Below, piece by piece: positions 1-7,307 of a stretch of DNA of 12,418 nucleotides (the stretch's first letter is position 1; every line of letters starts with the position of its first letter). Position numbers and translations under genes: made by a program. The notes below the pieces were generated by a model. That model was not told where the DNA came from and ran no database searches. It saw only the letters and a list, made by a program, of their open reading frames with translations. This DNA comes from Chrysochromulina parva (lineage: Eukaryota > Haptophyta > Prymnesiales > Chrysochromulinaceae). The stretch lies in NCBI GenBank assembly GCA_002887195.1, contig PJAB01001752.1:1-12418 (forward strand), in the 5' to 3' direction.

Positions 1-2
1 AT

Positions 3-89
3 TCCTTGCCTCGGTGCCGTCGGGGTCACCATCGTAGCGGTAACGGCGGTGGTCGTGGCGGTCGAGGTGGCCGCCGCGATAGTAGCTGA
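3..89 (+). CDS. Possible C-terminal tail of an RGG-rich protein (partial)
   Basis: A frame open from the left edge ends at a TGA at 87-89. From about position 36 it reads S-G-N-G-G-G-R-G-G-R-G-G-R-R-D-S-S-stop. Such a glycine/arginine tail is common at the end of eukaryotic RNA-binding proteins, where the arginines are often methylated. The upstream residues are not distinctive and the rest of the gene lies outside the window. A chance reading of a GGN-rich stretch is quite possible. If real, its stop is only 170 bp before the NDC80 start, in line with the tight spacing elsewhere. Confidence 0.3.
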   Translation, partial: SLPRCRRGHHRSGNGGGRGGRGGRRDSS

Positions 90-259
90 CAAAACGGGAC
101 GACGGCTGCGAAGAGCACCGCATACAACCTTGCATGTACCACAAGAACCCGACCCGGAACCCGACGAGTTGTCGAGAACCCGCCGCGTGGCGCACTAATG
201 ACCTTATCATCACAAGACCTAAGAAAATCGCGCTCAAGCCCACCCGCCTGCCCTCCCAC

Positions 260-2613
260 ATGCCGCCGAGTGCGCGTCAATCCCTCGCGCCCACCAGCAC
301 AGCATCAGCCAACGTGAAGGCGCCGCGCGCTTCACTGGCGCCCGTCAAGAGCCGGATGAGCATGGCCGGCGGCGCCGACCTGCTCGGGCGGCCGAGCTTG
401 CCAGGCCCGTCGGGGCTGGGCGGGAGGCCGAGCACGGCAGGCCCCCGACAAAGCACGGCGCCCGGCGCGGGCGGCGTGCAAAAGGATCCGCGGCAGCTCG
501 AAACCCAGCGCTGGAAGGACGGTGCGAAGCACAAGCTCATCGAGTATTTCGTCGAGCACGGCTACGACAAACAAATCTCGCCAGCGACGCTGCAGACGGG
601 CCCGAGCATGCGCGAGTTCGTCTTCATGGTGACGTTCCTGCTGAAGCGCGTCTTCGGGCCGAGCTTCGAGGTGCCCACGCCGCTCGATGACGAGCTGCCG
701 CGCATCTTCAAGGAGCTCGGCTACCCCTTCCAGCTGCCCAAGCACGCGCTGCGCAACAACATCGTGCCGCACGACTGGCCGAAGCTGCTCGGGGCGCTGA
801 CGTGGCTCGTCGACAACTGCGCGTACCAGGACCAGATGCAGCGGCGCGAGCAGGAGGCGGGCGACGACTTCGATGCCGAGGTCGACGAGGACGCTGCCAA
901 CTTCAAGATGTACCTGGACTACCTCGCGCGCGGTTACAAGCTCTTCCTCGAAGGCGTGGACGACATGTCGCCGCTCGACGAGCAGATGCGGCTCACATTC
1001 GACGCGAAGAACGCGTCCATCGAGCAGGACGTGCGCAACCTGACGGCGGAGCACGCGCGGCTGCACGCGGAGGCCGAGAGCCTCCAGCCCGAGAAGTCGG
1101 TCCTCGTCGCCGCCCAGACGAAGCAGGCGGAGCTCGCAGCCGATTACGCCAAGCACTCAGGGCACGCGCACAAGCTCCAGGAGGCGATCGACAAGTACGC
1201 GGCCGCCACGGGGGAGCGAGGAGTGCCTCTTGGTCGCTGCCTGATTGCCTCTGAGGACACCTCTGAGGACGCCTCTGATTGCCTCTGATTGCCTCTGATT
1301 GCCTCTGAGGACGCCTCTGATGATAACTCTGAGTGCCTCTGATGACACCTCTGAGTGCCTCCCTCATCAGGTACGAGCGAGAGCTCTCGGATGTGCAGCA
1401 GGAGACCGCGCGCCACGCCGCCACGCTGCAGCAGACGCGCACCGAGGTCAACGTGCTGCGCGAAAAGGTGGCGGCGCAGGACCTGACGCCCGCCGATGTC
1501 GAGAATATGGAGCGCGAGCGCACGGCGCTCGAGGCCGAGCTATCGGGACTCAGTGCGACCAAGGAGGCGCTCGCCCGCCAGGTGCGTGCTGGGGGACCGA
1601 TGGACACTCATTGGACGTGATTGGACGTGATTGGCAGTGGTTCGCAGTGATTGGCCATGAGTGACAATGAGTGACGATGAGTGACAATGAGTGACTGGAC
1701 ATGCCACAAATGGTCACTGATGATCACTGCACGGCAGGTGCGCGAGGAGGCGCGGGAAGAGCAGAAGCGGCTCGAGCGGCTCGAGGAGAAGGTGAACAAG
1801 CTCAACGCGGGCTCGGTGCGGCTCGGGCTCGCGCCGCCCACCGCAGCGCGCGCGCACGGGCGCACGTATGAGCTCTCGCTGCGCCGTGAGCTGCTCGAGA
1901 CGAGGCCCGACTCGCTGCTCTCGATCGACCCTTCGGCGGTGGTCGCGCCTGCGGTGCGTGAGGCGCGCGCGGCGATCGGGCGCGAGCTGCATGCCTTCCA
2001 AGACGAGCTTATCGAGGCCGAGGCGCTGCAGGCGCGGCGCGAAGAGGAGGCCGTCACATTCGTCGAGCAGCTCGAGGTGATGATTGCGCTTGATTGCGAT
2101 CTGATTGCGATCTGATTGCGATCTGGTCGTCACATTCGTCGAGCAGCTCGAGGTGATCAAGGCGACGCTCGACTTGATTACGCTTGAGCGCGATCTGAAC
2201 GCGATCTGAGCGCGTCGAATTGCGTCCCTCATCAGGTGCTCAAGGCGACGCTCGAGCGCGAGGGCCATCAGCGCGAGATCGCCTCCGCCGAGCACGCGGC
2301 CGAGATGTCGAAGCGCAAGGCCGAGACGGAGTCGCTCGAGGAGCGCATTGCGGCAGAGCGCGGGCGCGCTGGTCAGACTGTCGACGCCTCTAAGGCACAG
2401 CTGGCGGCGGCCGAGAAGGAGCTCGCGGACTTCGAGGCGGAGGCGAGCCGCGCAAAGAAGCTGATGGTCGAGCAGGTAGGCGACGCGCTCGACATGGTCA
2501 TGGACCACAAGGAATTCGTCGAGAGGCAGTTGGCCATGCTGCGCGAGCACATCGACGAGTGCGACCAGGCCCTCAGGCCGTTACTGGCCAACGACGCCAT
2601 CGACCTCGCGTGA
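260..2613 (+). CDS. NDC80: Kinetochore protein NDC80 (HEC1), four exons
   Basis: Predicted exons are 260-1194, 1371-1581, 1738-2076 and 2236-2613, giving 620 residues (human NDC80 has 642). NDC80 is the microtubule-binding subunit of the NDC80 complex, which joins kinetochores to spindle microtubules. Residues 1-75 form a basic Ser/Pro-rich tail with several R-x-S sites (RQS, RAS, RMS, RPS), the type Aurora B phosphorylates. Residues about 76-190 are the calponin-homology head, recognised from KDPRQL, EYFVEHGY, DDELPRIFKELGYPF and the HDWPKLLGALTWLVD motif. The rest is coiled coil, and exon 3 carries the usual interruption (the NDC80 loop, near APPTAARAHGRTYEL). Intron 1 needs a phase-2 donor, which selects AA|GT at 1195 and gives IDK-YEREL. 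Introns 2 and 3 are phase 0. An in-frame ATG at 134 would add 42 residues unlike any NDC80 tail, so 260 is preferred. The family call is secure; the exact exon ends are inferred. Confidence 0.93.
1195..1370 (+). other. NDC80 intron 1, minisatellite-filled
   Basis: This 176-nt GT-AG intron is predicted from frame. Its interior (about 1239-1360) is built of CCTCTGATTG-like decamers: three exact copies at 1272-1301, then decayed variants (CTCTGAGGAC, CTCTGAGTGC). It ends in CCTCATCAG, an ending shared with intron 3. GTACG occurs at the start of the intron and again at the start of exon 2, so the splice sites lie within a short direct repeat. Confidence 0.8.
1582..1737 (+). other. NDC80 intron 2, period-10 tandem repeats
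   Basis: This 156-nt phase-0 GT-AG intron lies between ALARQ and VREEAREEQ. From about 1611 to 1698 it is a degenerate decamer array: TTGGACGTGA twice, then GTGACAATGA, GTGACGATGA and GTGACAATGA. The 8-mer CAGGTGCG spans both splice sites (1579-1586 and 1735-1742), like a target-site duplication or the edge of a tandem duplication. Confidence 0.85.
2077..2235 (+). other. NDC80 intron 3, carries a copy of its own exon junction
   Basis: This 159-nt phase-0 GT-AG intron has an interior copy of the spliced junction. Positions 2129-2157 repeat 2053-2081 exactly (29 bp), and 2153-2172 match the start of exon 4 (2236-2255) at 19 of 20 bases. Three TGATTGCGATC 11-mers lie at 2091-2123. The intron can be split into 2077-2152 (76 nt, itself GT...AG) and 2153-2235 (83 nt, GT...AG). 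Removing only one part would shift the frame. Confidence 0.85.
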
Positions 2614-2625
2614 GAGGCGCATGGT

Positions 2626-2682
2626 AGCAGCGTGCGGCAGCAGCGTGCGATAGCAGCGCGATGACGCAGCGTGCGATAGCAG
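2626..2682. repeat. Short direct repeats after the NDC80 stop
   Basis: A 17-bp sequence, GCAGCGTGCGATAGCAG, occurs at 2640-2656 and 2666-2682. A related AGCAGCGTGCG lies at 2626-2636. It starts 13 bp after the NDC80 stop codon, so it is probably in the 3' untranslated region. Confidence 0.75.
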
Positions 2683-2708
2683 CCCGGACGCCGGCGCGCG
2701 CTGAGGCC

Positions 2709-2788
2709 GAGAGGGTTGCAGAGGGTTGCAGGGTGCGCCAGCTCGAGAGGGTTGCAGGGGGCTGCAGGGTGCGCCAGCTCGAGAGGGC
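2709..2788. repeat. 36-bp tandem repeat, two copies plus a partial third
   Basis: Units lie at 2709-2744 and 2745-2780, with a partial third unit starting at 2781. Each begins GAGAGGGTTGCA and ends GGGTGCGCCAGCTC. The two full units differ by only a few bases. Thirty-six is a multiple of three, but the 12-residue repeat read in one frame resembles no known protein. Confidence 0.85.
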
Positions 2789-3810
2789 GAGAGAGCAGCG
2801 CGTGTACGTGGGCAGGCGAGGGACGGGAGAGGACGGCAAGCCAGCCGCCATGGCCTACCGGTATGTGGGGAAGAGCGAGCCCGGCGCATTTGGGCACGGG
2901 CCGCGAGCAGCCATGCATGGCGGGAGCAGCATGCACATGCACATGCCAGGTGGGGTGTGGCGGGCGTCTCGAGACCGACGGGCCTGACCGAGACGCCGTC
3001 CTGAGCACTGAGCAGCCGTTGGCTCGCGAGGTGCGCGGCCATCGTGCTTCGGCGGTGGCAAGGTGTCACGAGCACGTCGCTTCACAGTGAGCAGCGGCGG
3101 TTACGGCTCGATGCATGACAAGTGTAGACAACGCGAAACCGGCACTCGATCGGTGGGCGGGCCTGGGCGCGTCTAGGCACTGTAGGGTCCCTACCGCGTT
3201 CCGCTCTTCCTCGTGCCGTCGTGCCTGGTTGCCGGCGCGGCGCACGGACAAGAGATCCCTGTGTCCTCTCTCAAGTGTTGCAGACATGAGACCGGGGGAG
3301 TTGCGGTTTAAGCCGTCTCGCGCCACAAGCACAACCGCACATGGTTGCCGCACCATGGAATTCGAATTGGAAACTACCAACGTTTTCCATATCGATTTGT
3401 GGATCGTTCCGCTTAACGTTCCGCGCCTTGGCGGATTTCGGATTTACATACAAGGGATTCCCGGTGGCGTATAGTTAATAGTACATTGTATTCGATCCAG
3501 GTCCAAACTCCTGGATTTGCTTTCCACAAAACCCCTCTCGACCGGTCTATTAGTTGCGCAAAGATCCCGCAAACCAATTTGCAATCATTAGCCGACTTTC
3601 TCTCTCTGTACCGGCACAGGGCACACGAATCCTTTCTTATCCGTTCACACGAAGAGCTCTCGTCTAACCCGTGAGATTACGTCCCTCCTCAACACCTAAT
3701 CCTGAGTGCCATAGCCCGAGTAGGCGCCGAGTATTTCCAGCACAGTTCACAGCCAATGGTTTTGTTCACACTTGATCCCCTGTGGCCCGAACCCCGACAG
3801 CCCGACGGAA

Positions 3811-4608
3811 ATGCGGGTCTGGAAATTGTGGAAGCCCCTGCACGTCGAGAGCTACTGGTTGCCACTTCTCCAGCGCTGCCCCAGGCTCCAGGATCTCCAC
3901 GCGGCTGTTGGCGCCGATCTGGAGCTGGTGGGACGTCTGGATAAGGACTCGGACGGGCTGCTGCTGCTGACGACGAACGCTTCTCTTCGAGCTGCGCTCC
4001 TAGGGACAGAGAGCATCACCCGCGAGCGTGGTCCCACGAGCAGCTCCCATGGCAGCACATGCTCGAAGATCTACCGGGTCCGCACCAGCTTTCCCATGAG
4101 CGACGAGCAGCTGGAGCAGCTGGCCACTGGTGTGCCAATTACTACGCTGCAAAGGCGACGTGGTGGGAAGAAGATCACCCGACCCACTTTGCCCTGTGTG
4201 GTCGAGCGTGACGCATCCGTGCCGTCGGGCAAAGTCCTCCACATCACGCTGCGCGAGGGTCGAAACCGCCAGATTCGCAAGATGATCGGATCCTTCGGTC
4301 ACCGAGTGGCGACGCTCCGAAGACTCGTGTTCGGTGGCGTCAGCCTCGAGGGCCTCGAGAATGCGGGTGACGTCGCCGCGCTGACGGAGGCGGAGCTTGG
4401 CGTGCTTCCTCGCCCCGCCGACAGCGCACACTTTCCATGGCGGCAGCGCCTCTGTGACGAAGGTCCAGATGAACTACTAGGGTCTGAGTCTCGAATAGGG
4501 TCGTCTCTATGGGGGCCGCGGCAACGACCGCGAGCCGAGAGTGAGCGCTCCTCGCAGCCGACGAGAGCACTCAGAGACCGTGACTGTGATCTTAGACTTA
4601 ACTTTTAG
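3811..4608 (+). CDS. RsuA/RluE-family RNA pseudouridine synthase
   Basis: Predicted 265 residues. Enzymes of this family isomerise specific uridines in RNA, mostly ribosomal, to pseudouridine. Key motifs are G-R-L-D-K-D-S-D-G-L-L-L-L-T at residues 41-54, with catalytic Asp44; K-I-Y-R-V near 86-90; and E-G-R-N-R-Q-I-R-K-M near 149-158, followed by LRRLVFGGVSLEGL. The L-W-K-P near residue 6 replaces the usual L-N-K-P at the start of the fold. There is no S4 RNA-binding domain, so it resembles bacterial RluE more than RsuA or RluB. The 50 or so C-terminal residues, rich in Arg and Ser, are not part of the family. The frame is open upstream to 3724 but has no ATG before 3811, so an upstream exon carrying a targeting sequence remains possible. 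An organellar rRNA target is plausible by analogy only. Confidence 0.85.
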   Translation: MRVWKLWKPLHVESYWLPLLQRCPRLQDLHAAVGADLELVGRLDKDSDGLLLLTTNASLRAALLGTESITRERGPTSSSHGSTCSKIYRVRTSFPMSDEQLEQLATGVPITTLQRRRGGKKITRPTLPCVVERDASVPSGKVLHITLREGRNRQIRKMIGSFGHRVATLRRLVFGGVSLEGLENAGDVAALTEAELGVLPRPADSAHFPWRQRLCDEGPDELLGSESRIGSSLWGPRQRPRAESERSSQPTRALRDRDCDLRLNF

Positions 4609-4713
4609 CGTGCTGCGGCAATATAAGTGACAGCAGAGTCTCACCGCACAGTGAGTACACGTGGCTGGTCGCGCCGCAGCATAACTGGGCCGGGCTCACT
4701 CAGCGGCGGTGAC
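4609..4713. other. Short convergent intergenic region
   Basis: Only 105 bp separate the stop codons of the converging pseudouridine synthase and FSH1-type hydrolase genes. Both 3' untranslated regions must fit or overlap here. I see no strong hairpin; a weak TATAAG-type A/T patch lies near 4621. Confidence 0.6.
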
Positions 4714-5721
4714 TCAGGCGGGACACTCTCGCTTCAATAAAGCCACAACCTCGTTCACAAAGGCATCGCGTTCCTTGAGATCCACTGGCAATGGTCGATG
4801 GCCGGGCCCCGAATGCTGAAAGACTGTCACCACCGCTGGCGCCCAGAGCAGCGCCACGTTGCGAGGGCCGCAGCCATGCTCAGTGCAGACTTGAGTGTCC
4901 GTGTCCGAGTAGGCGACCAGAGAGGGCGTGAGTAAGGGCGCACTGAAGAGGTCGGGCCGCTGGGCCGCCCACCCCGGGCTTGCAGGAGAGAGTAGGACGG
5001 CGGCTCGAAAAGGCATCGGCGCCGTCGTGGGCGTGCCGCCAGGCGCACGGTACGCACCGCGCGCACACAAGCACGTGATCAGGTTCGCGCCTTGTGAGAA
5101 TCCGATGAGAGCATCTGCGCCGCCGCCCGGCAAGTCTGCGAGCGCCGCCTCGAGCGCCTCGATGCCCGCATCCAGCGCGGCGTAGGTGCGCCACTGGCGC
5201 TCGTCTGTGGTCGGTCTCGCGTATTCATAAAGAGTGTGGTCGTCGCCGAAGAACTGTCGAATGATTGCAGCCTGCTCGTTGTCTTCGCCCACGACGATAG
5301 AGCCTTCGATGAAGTAGAGGTCGGCCATTTCGCGGAGCACACGTACCAGCGGGCCGAGTTGCACCCTGAAGATGGCCTCGTTCCCGGCCGTGCCATGAAG
5401 GAATGCGATGCGTGGCTTGCGGCCAAGAGGGGTTGGTGCGGGTGCGGGTAGATCTACGGTGGACGAAGGTGGTGGTGGCGGAGGCGGCGGCTGTGGTGGC
5501 TCAGTCGAAGGCTCCGCAGCACCTCCCGATTCAAAATAGGCTGCTGCCTGCTCGCGTGTCCATGACCCCATTTGGCTGAGATTGATGGGAATATCCTCAG
5601 CGAACGCCTGCACAATGAAAGGGCGTTCTCATCAGGAAATAGACAAGCGCATTAGACGAGTGAGCGGGTGCGGTATTACGTCGCCTTGGATGGCTTCTAG
5701 GTCCTGGAGAGTGAGCGGCAT
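4714..5721 (-). CDS. FSH1-family serine hydrolase with proline-rich N-terminus, two exons
   Basis: Predicted exons on the minus strand are 5721-5680 (14 codons) and 5607-4714, giving 311 residues. The alpha/beta-hydrolase core starts with R-I-A-F-L-H-G (80-86). It has the nucleophile elbow G-F-S-Q-G-A with Ser185, an acid in Y-S-D-T-D (Asp249 or 251), and the catalytic His in H-S-G-P-G-H-R-P-L-P (His284). This is the serine hydrolase FSH1 fold (yeast Fsh1, human OVCA2); natural substrates are generally unknown, with ester substrates likely. Ahead of the core are a short motif, SWTREQAAAYFESGG (28-42), and a polyproline run (about 51-61) encoded by an imperfect GGN repeat. The second exon has no ATG of its own in frame. 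The upstream exon MPLTLQDLEAIQGD supplies one and splices in phase 0 (GAC|GTAATA...GTGCAG|GCG). The domain is secure; the first exon is inferred. Confidence 0.87.
5608..5679 (-). other. Intron of the FSH1-type hydrolase gene
   Basis: A 72-nt GT-AG intron, read on the minus strand: donor GAC|GTAATA, possible branch point in GTCTAATGC, and acceptor TTTCATTGTGCAG|GCG. It preserves frame and supplies the only nearby ATG. Unlike the NDC80 and AMP deaminase introns it shows no internal repeats and no copy of flanking exon. Confidence 0.7.
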
Positions 5722-6147
5722 CCGGACAGACCAGCCCGGCCTGTGCATCCCTTGATCGAGCTGACCTTTTCTCTGCGGCCGTCAGCTGACGCGCGAATTC
5801 GGATACTGTTACTGAGCGGATCTTTTCGAAAAGAAGGCAATGGCCGTACGGTGCGATCGCGAGACTTTCGGAGCTGACCTTTTCGCAAACGACGCTGTGT
5901 GTCGATTCAACTGACCCTTTCTCAAACGATCTGCGGCGGGCGTGCGTTCGTGAGAGTCGATTCAACTCGAGTACATACGAGCAGAGCCAGTACGGTACAG
6001 TCCACGTTCCTTCTATCTCCGTTTGCGTTTCATCCGATCCATGATCTAGGTCCTTCTCGCCCCAAGCCCCCTAGCGGCCTACGTAGCCGCCCCGACGAAT
6101 TCTACCGGTATGCTCATCAGTCGTGCGGTCTCCCGAACGTCGTCTGC
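5722..6147 (-). promoter_or_regulatory. Upstream region of the hydrolase gene with repeated elements
   Basis: This gap lies between the hydrolase start (minus strand) and the stop of the VHL-like gene upstream of it. It contains a CTGACCTTTTCT-like element three times (5761-5772, 5874-5885, 5911-5922); the last two are followed by CAAACGA. GTCGATTCAACT occurs twice (5901-5912, 5956-5967). Repeated elements upstream of a start suggest transcription-factor sites, but no factor can be named. Part of the stretch must also be 3' untranslated sequence of the VHL-like gene. Confidence 0.45.
5821..5834. repeat. 14-bp perfect palindrome
   Basis: TCTTTTCGAAAAGA is a perfect palindrome about 100 bp upstream of the hydrolase start, among the repeated CTGACC elements. 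It could bind a dimeric regulator; that is inference. Confidence 0.7.
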
Positions 6148-7110
6148 TCATTGCGTAGTGACAGCCGCTCGTGCAAGCAAGACCCCGATCACTGTGAGTA
6201 CGACGTAGTGGTGCTGTTGGCGCCCCCGGAGCGCGCGCAGCTCCCGGGGCATGACGTGAAAGCCCCCCTCGCACACCAGCAGCCAAGCTGCAGCGTGGCC
6301 CGGTCTGTTCGAAGGTTCGCGCGCATGCCCTTGGCGGTCCCCCAGGCGCACCTCCGTGCGTGTGGCTGCATTGAAGAGCAAGACGTAGCTCTCTTGCAGA
6401 GGGAACGCCGCGGCCGCGGCCGTCCCGACAAGGAACATGAGCACAAGCAAGGTGTTGAGCTGAATGCGGCCGCCGGTGGCTTGGGAGATCCAATGGGGAA
6501 GGGCGAAGTCGACGTGGTATGCGGCCGCCACGGAGAGGAGCGGAAGGATGAGGGACTCATGCCCTCTAGACGCCGACTGGACTTGTCGCCATGCCGCACT
6601 CAACCACCACAACCAACGCGTCTGCACGTGTACCTCCACCTGATGCAGTCGACCCGTCTCGACTCCCGCGGAGTCGAGTTCACGCCATTCGATGCGGCGG
6701 CTGCCAGCCGGCCGAGCCACACGCTCGAAGCGGGCCTGGCCGGATACTGCCACCCAAGTTCCTGCAGGATCAGCGTCCTCGGCCTGGACCTCTCCGGCTG
6801 CGGGATCGGTATTCGGTGCAACGCCCTCTGCGAGCTGAGCGTTGTGCACCTCATCCGCGGCGTCCCCATCGATGCGGAAGCGCTGCTCTGCATTATGGTT
6901 CGCGGTCATTCTCAGCAAGACATCGTTTGAGGTTTGACCTCGCACAAGCCAGCGATGCCCTGGGAATGTTTCCTGCCGTATCGTGGCCCGCTCCTGGAGA
7001 TCTAGGTACGCCCTCTCCTCATCGGCATCGTTGACCCAATAGAGTCGCGCGGCGCGATCGACGGCGCCACCCGACACGAATTCGATGACCAGCGTCACGG
7101 TGTCGCCCAT
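6148..7110 (-). CDS. Membrane protein with N-terminal VHL beta-like domain
   Basis: Predicted 320 residues from an ATG in a good context (GCCATGG). Residues about 6-80 resemble the beta domain of the von Hippel-Lindau protein, which in animals binds hydroxyproline on HIF-alpha. Aligned by eye, the human pocket residues Trp88, Tyr98, His115 and Trp117 correspond to Trp25, Tyr35, His52 and Trp54; Ser111 corresponds to Thr48. The elongin-C-binding alpha domain is missing. Residues 117-170 form a Trp-rich segment (GTWVAV, IEWREL, TRWLWWL) I cannot assign. Hydrophobic stretches follow: 187-200 (weak), 216-238 (strong) and 302-318 (near the C-terminus), so the protein is probably anchored in a membrane. 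No signal peptide is evident. It diverges from the repeat-protein gene across 197 bp. The beta-domain call rests on motif spacing; ligand and location are unknown. Confidence 0.72.
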   Translation of the reverse strand: MGDTVTLVIEFVSGGAVDRAARLYWVNDADEERAYLDLQERATIRQETFPGHRWLVRGQTSNDVLLRMTANHNAEQRFRIDGDAADEVHNAQLAEGVAPNTDPAAGEVQAEDADPAGTWVAVSGQARFERVARPAGSRRIEWRELDSAGVETGRLHQVEVHVQTRWLWWLSAAWRQVQSASRGHESLILPLLSVAAAYHVDFALPHWISQATGGRIQLNTLLVLMFLVGTAAAAAFPLQESYVLLFNAATRTEVRLGDRQGHAREPSNRPGHAAAWLLVCEGGFHVMPRELRALRGRQQHHYVVLTVIGVLLARAAVTTQ

Positions 7111-7307
7111 GGCGAGCAGCGAGCGTGCACAGCGAGTGAGCGAGCACGAGCGAGCGAGCGTCCCAAAACCCAGGGGGCAGCGCGCCAAATACCCGGTGCG
7201 CGTACAGAAAGGCGCCAATTCGTAATCAAACGATGCGCGCGCTTGTGAAATTTCCGTCTTGAGATTTGAGCAATTTTTGTGCCAAATTGGGTCTCTCCGT
7301 CATACAT
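7111..7307. promoter_or_regulatory. Shared divergent promoter region
   Basis: This stretch of 197 bp lies between the start codons of two divergent genes and must hold both promoters or one bidirectional one. It contains a GAGCGAGC-rich run (about 7120-7160) and a more A/T-rich part near 7245-7290. I see no clear TATA box. Confidence 0.5.

Larger units (their letters stand above)
2614..3810. other. Gap between NDC80 and the pseudouridine synthase, no convincing gene
   Basis: About 1.2 kb. The first part (2626-2790) holds short tandem repeats and is probably NDC80 3' untranslated sequence. Near 2850 an ATG in a good Kozak context (GCCGCCATGG) opens a 45-codon frame with a His/Met-rich end; it matches nothing I know. 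From about 3330 to 3680 the sequence is clearly less GC-rich and may hold the promoter or an unrecognised first exon of the next gene. Several reading frames of 60-120 codons occur on both strands, but none has a recognisable motif. Confidence 0.5.

Noticed and set aside
332..1156. A 274-codon minus-strand frame across NDC80 exon 1
   Set aside because: Antisense shadow of the conserved CH domain and coiled coil; Arg/Leu-rich with no recognisable motif.
1195..1232. Alternative intron 1 donors at 1223 and 1233
   Set aside because: They leave exon 1 in phase 0 or 1, but exon 2 starting at 1371 needs phase 2. Only 1195 fits and continues the coiled coil.
1714..2550. A 278-codon minus-strand frame across NDC80
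   Set aside because: It runs across NDC80 exons and introns and mirrors Glu/Leu-rich coiled-coil codons; it has no domain.
2661..2987. A 108-codon + strand frame including the 36-bp repeat, with a Kozak-like ATG at 2850
   Set aside because: It resembles nothing known, and its first half is tandem repeat. The ATG at 2850 is in a good context but opens only 45 codons, and no second exon could be supported.
5899..6930. A 343-codon open frame on the + strand
   Set aside because: It lies largely opposite the VHL-like gene. Its protein is low-complexity with no motif, while the minus strand gives a domain, a Kozak start and membrane segments.
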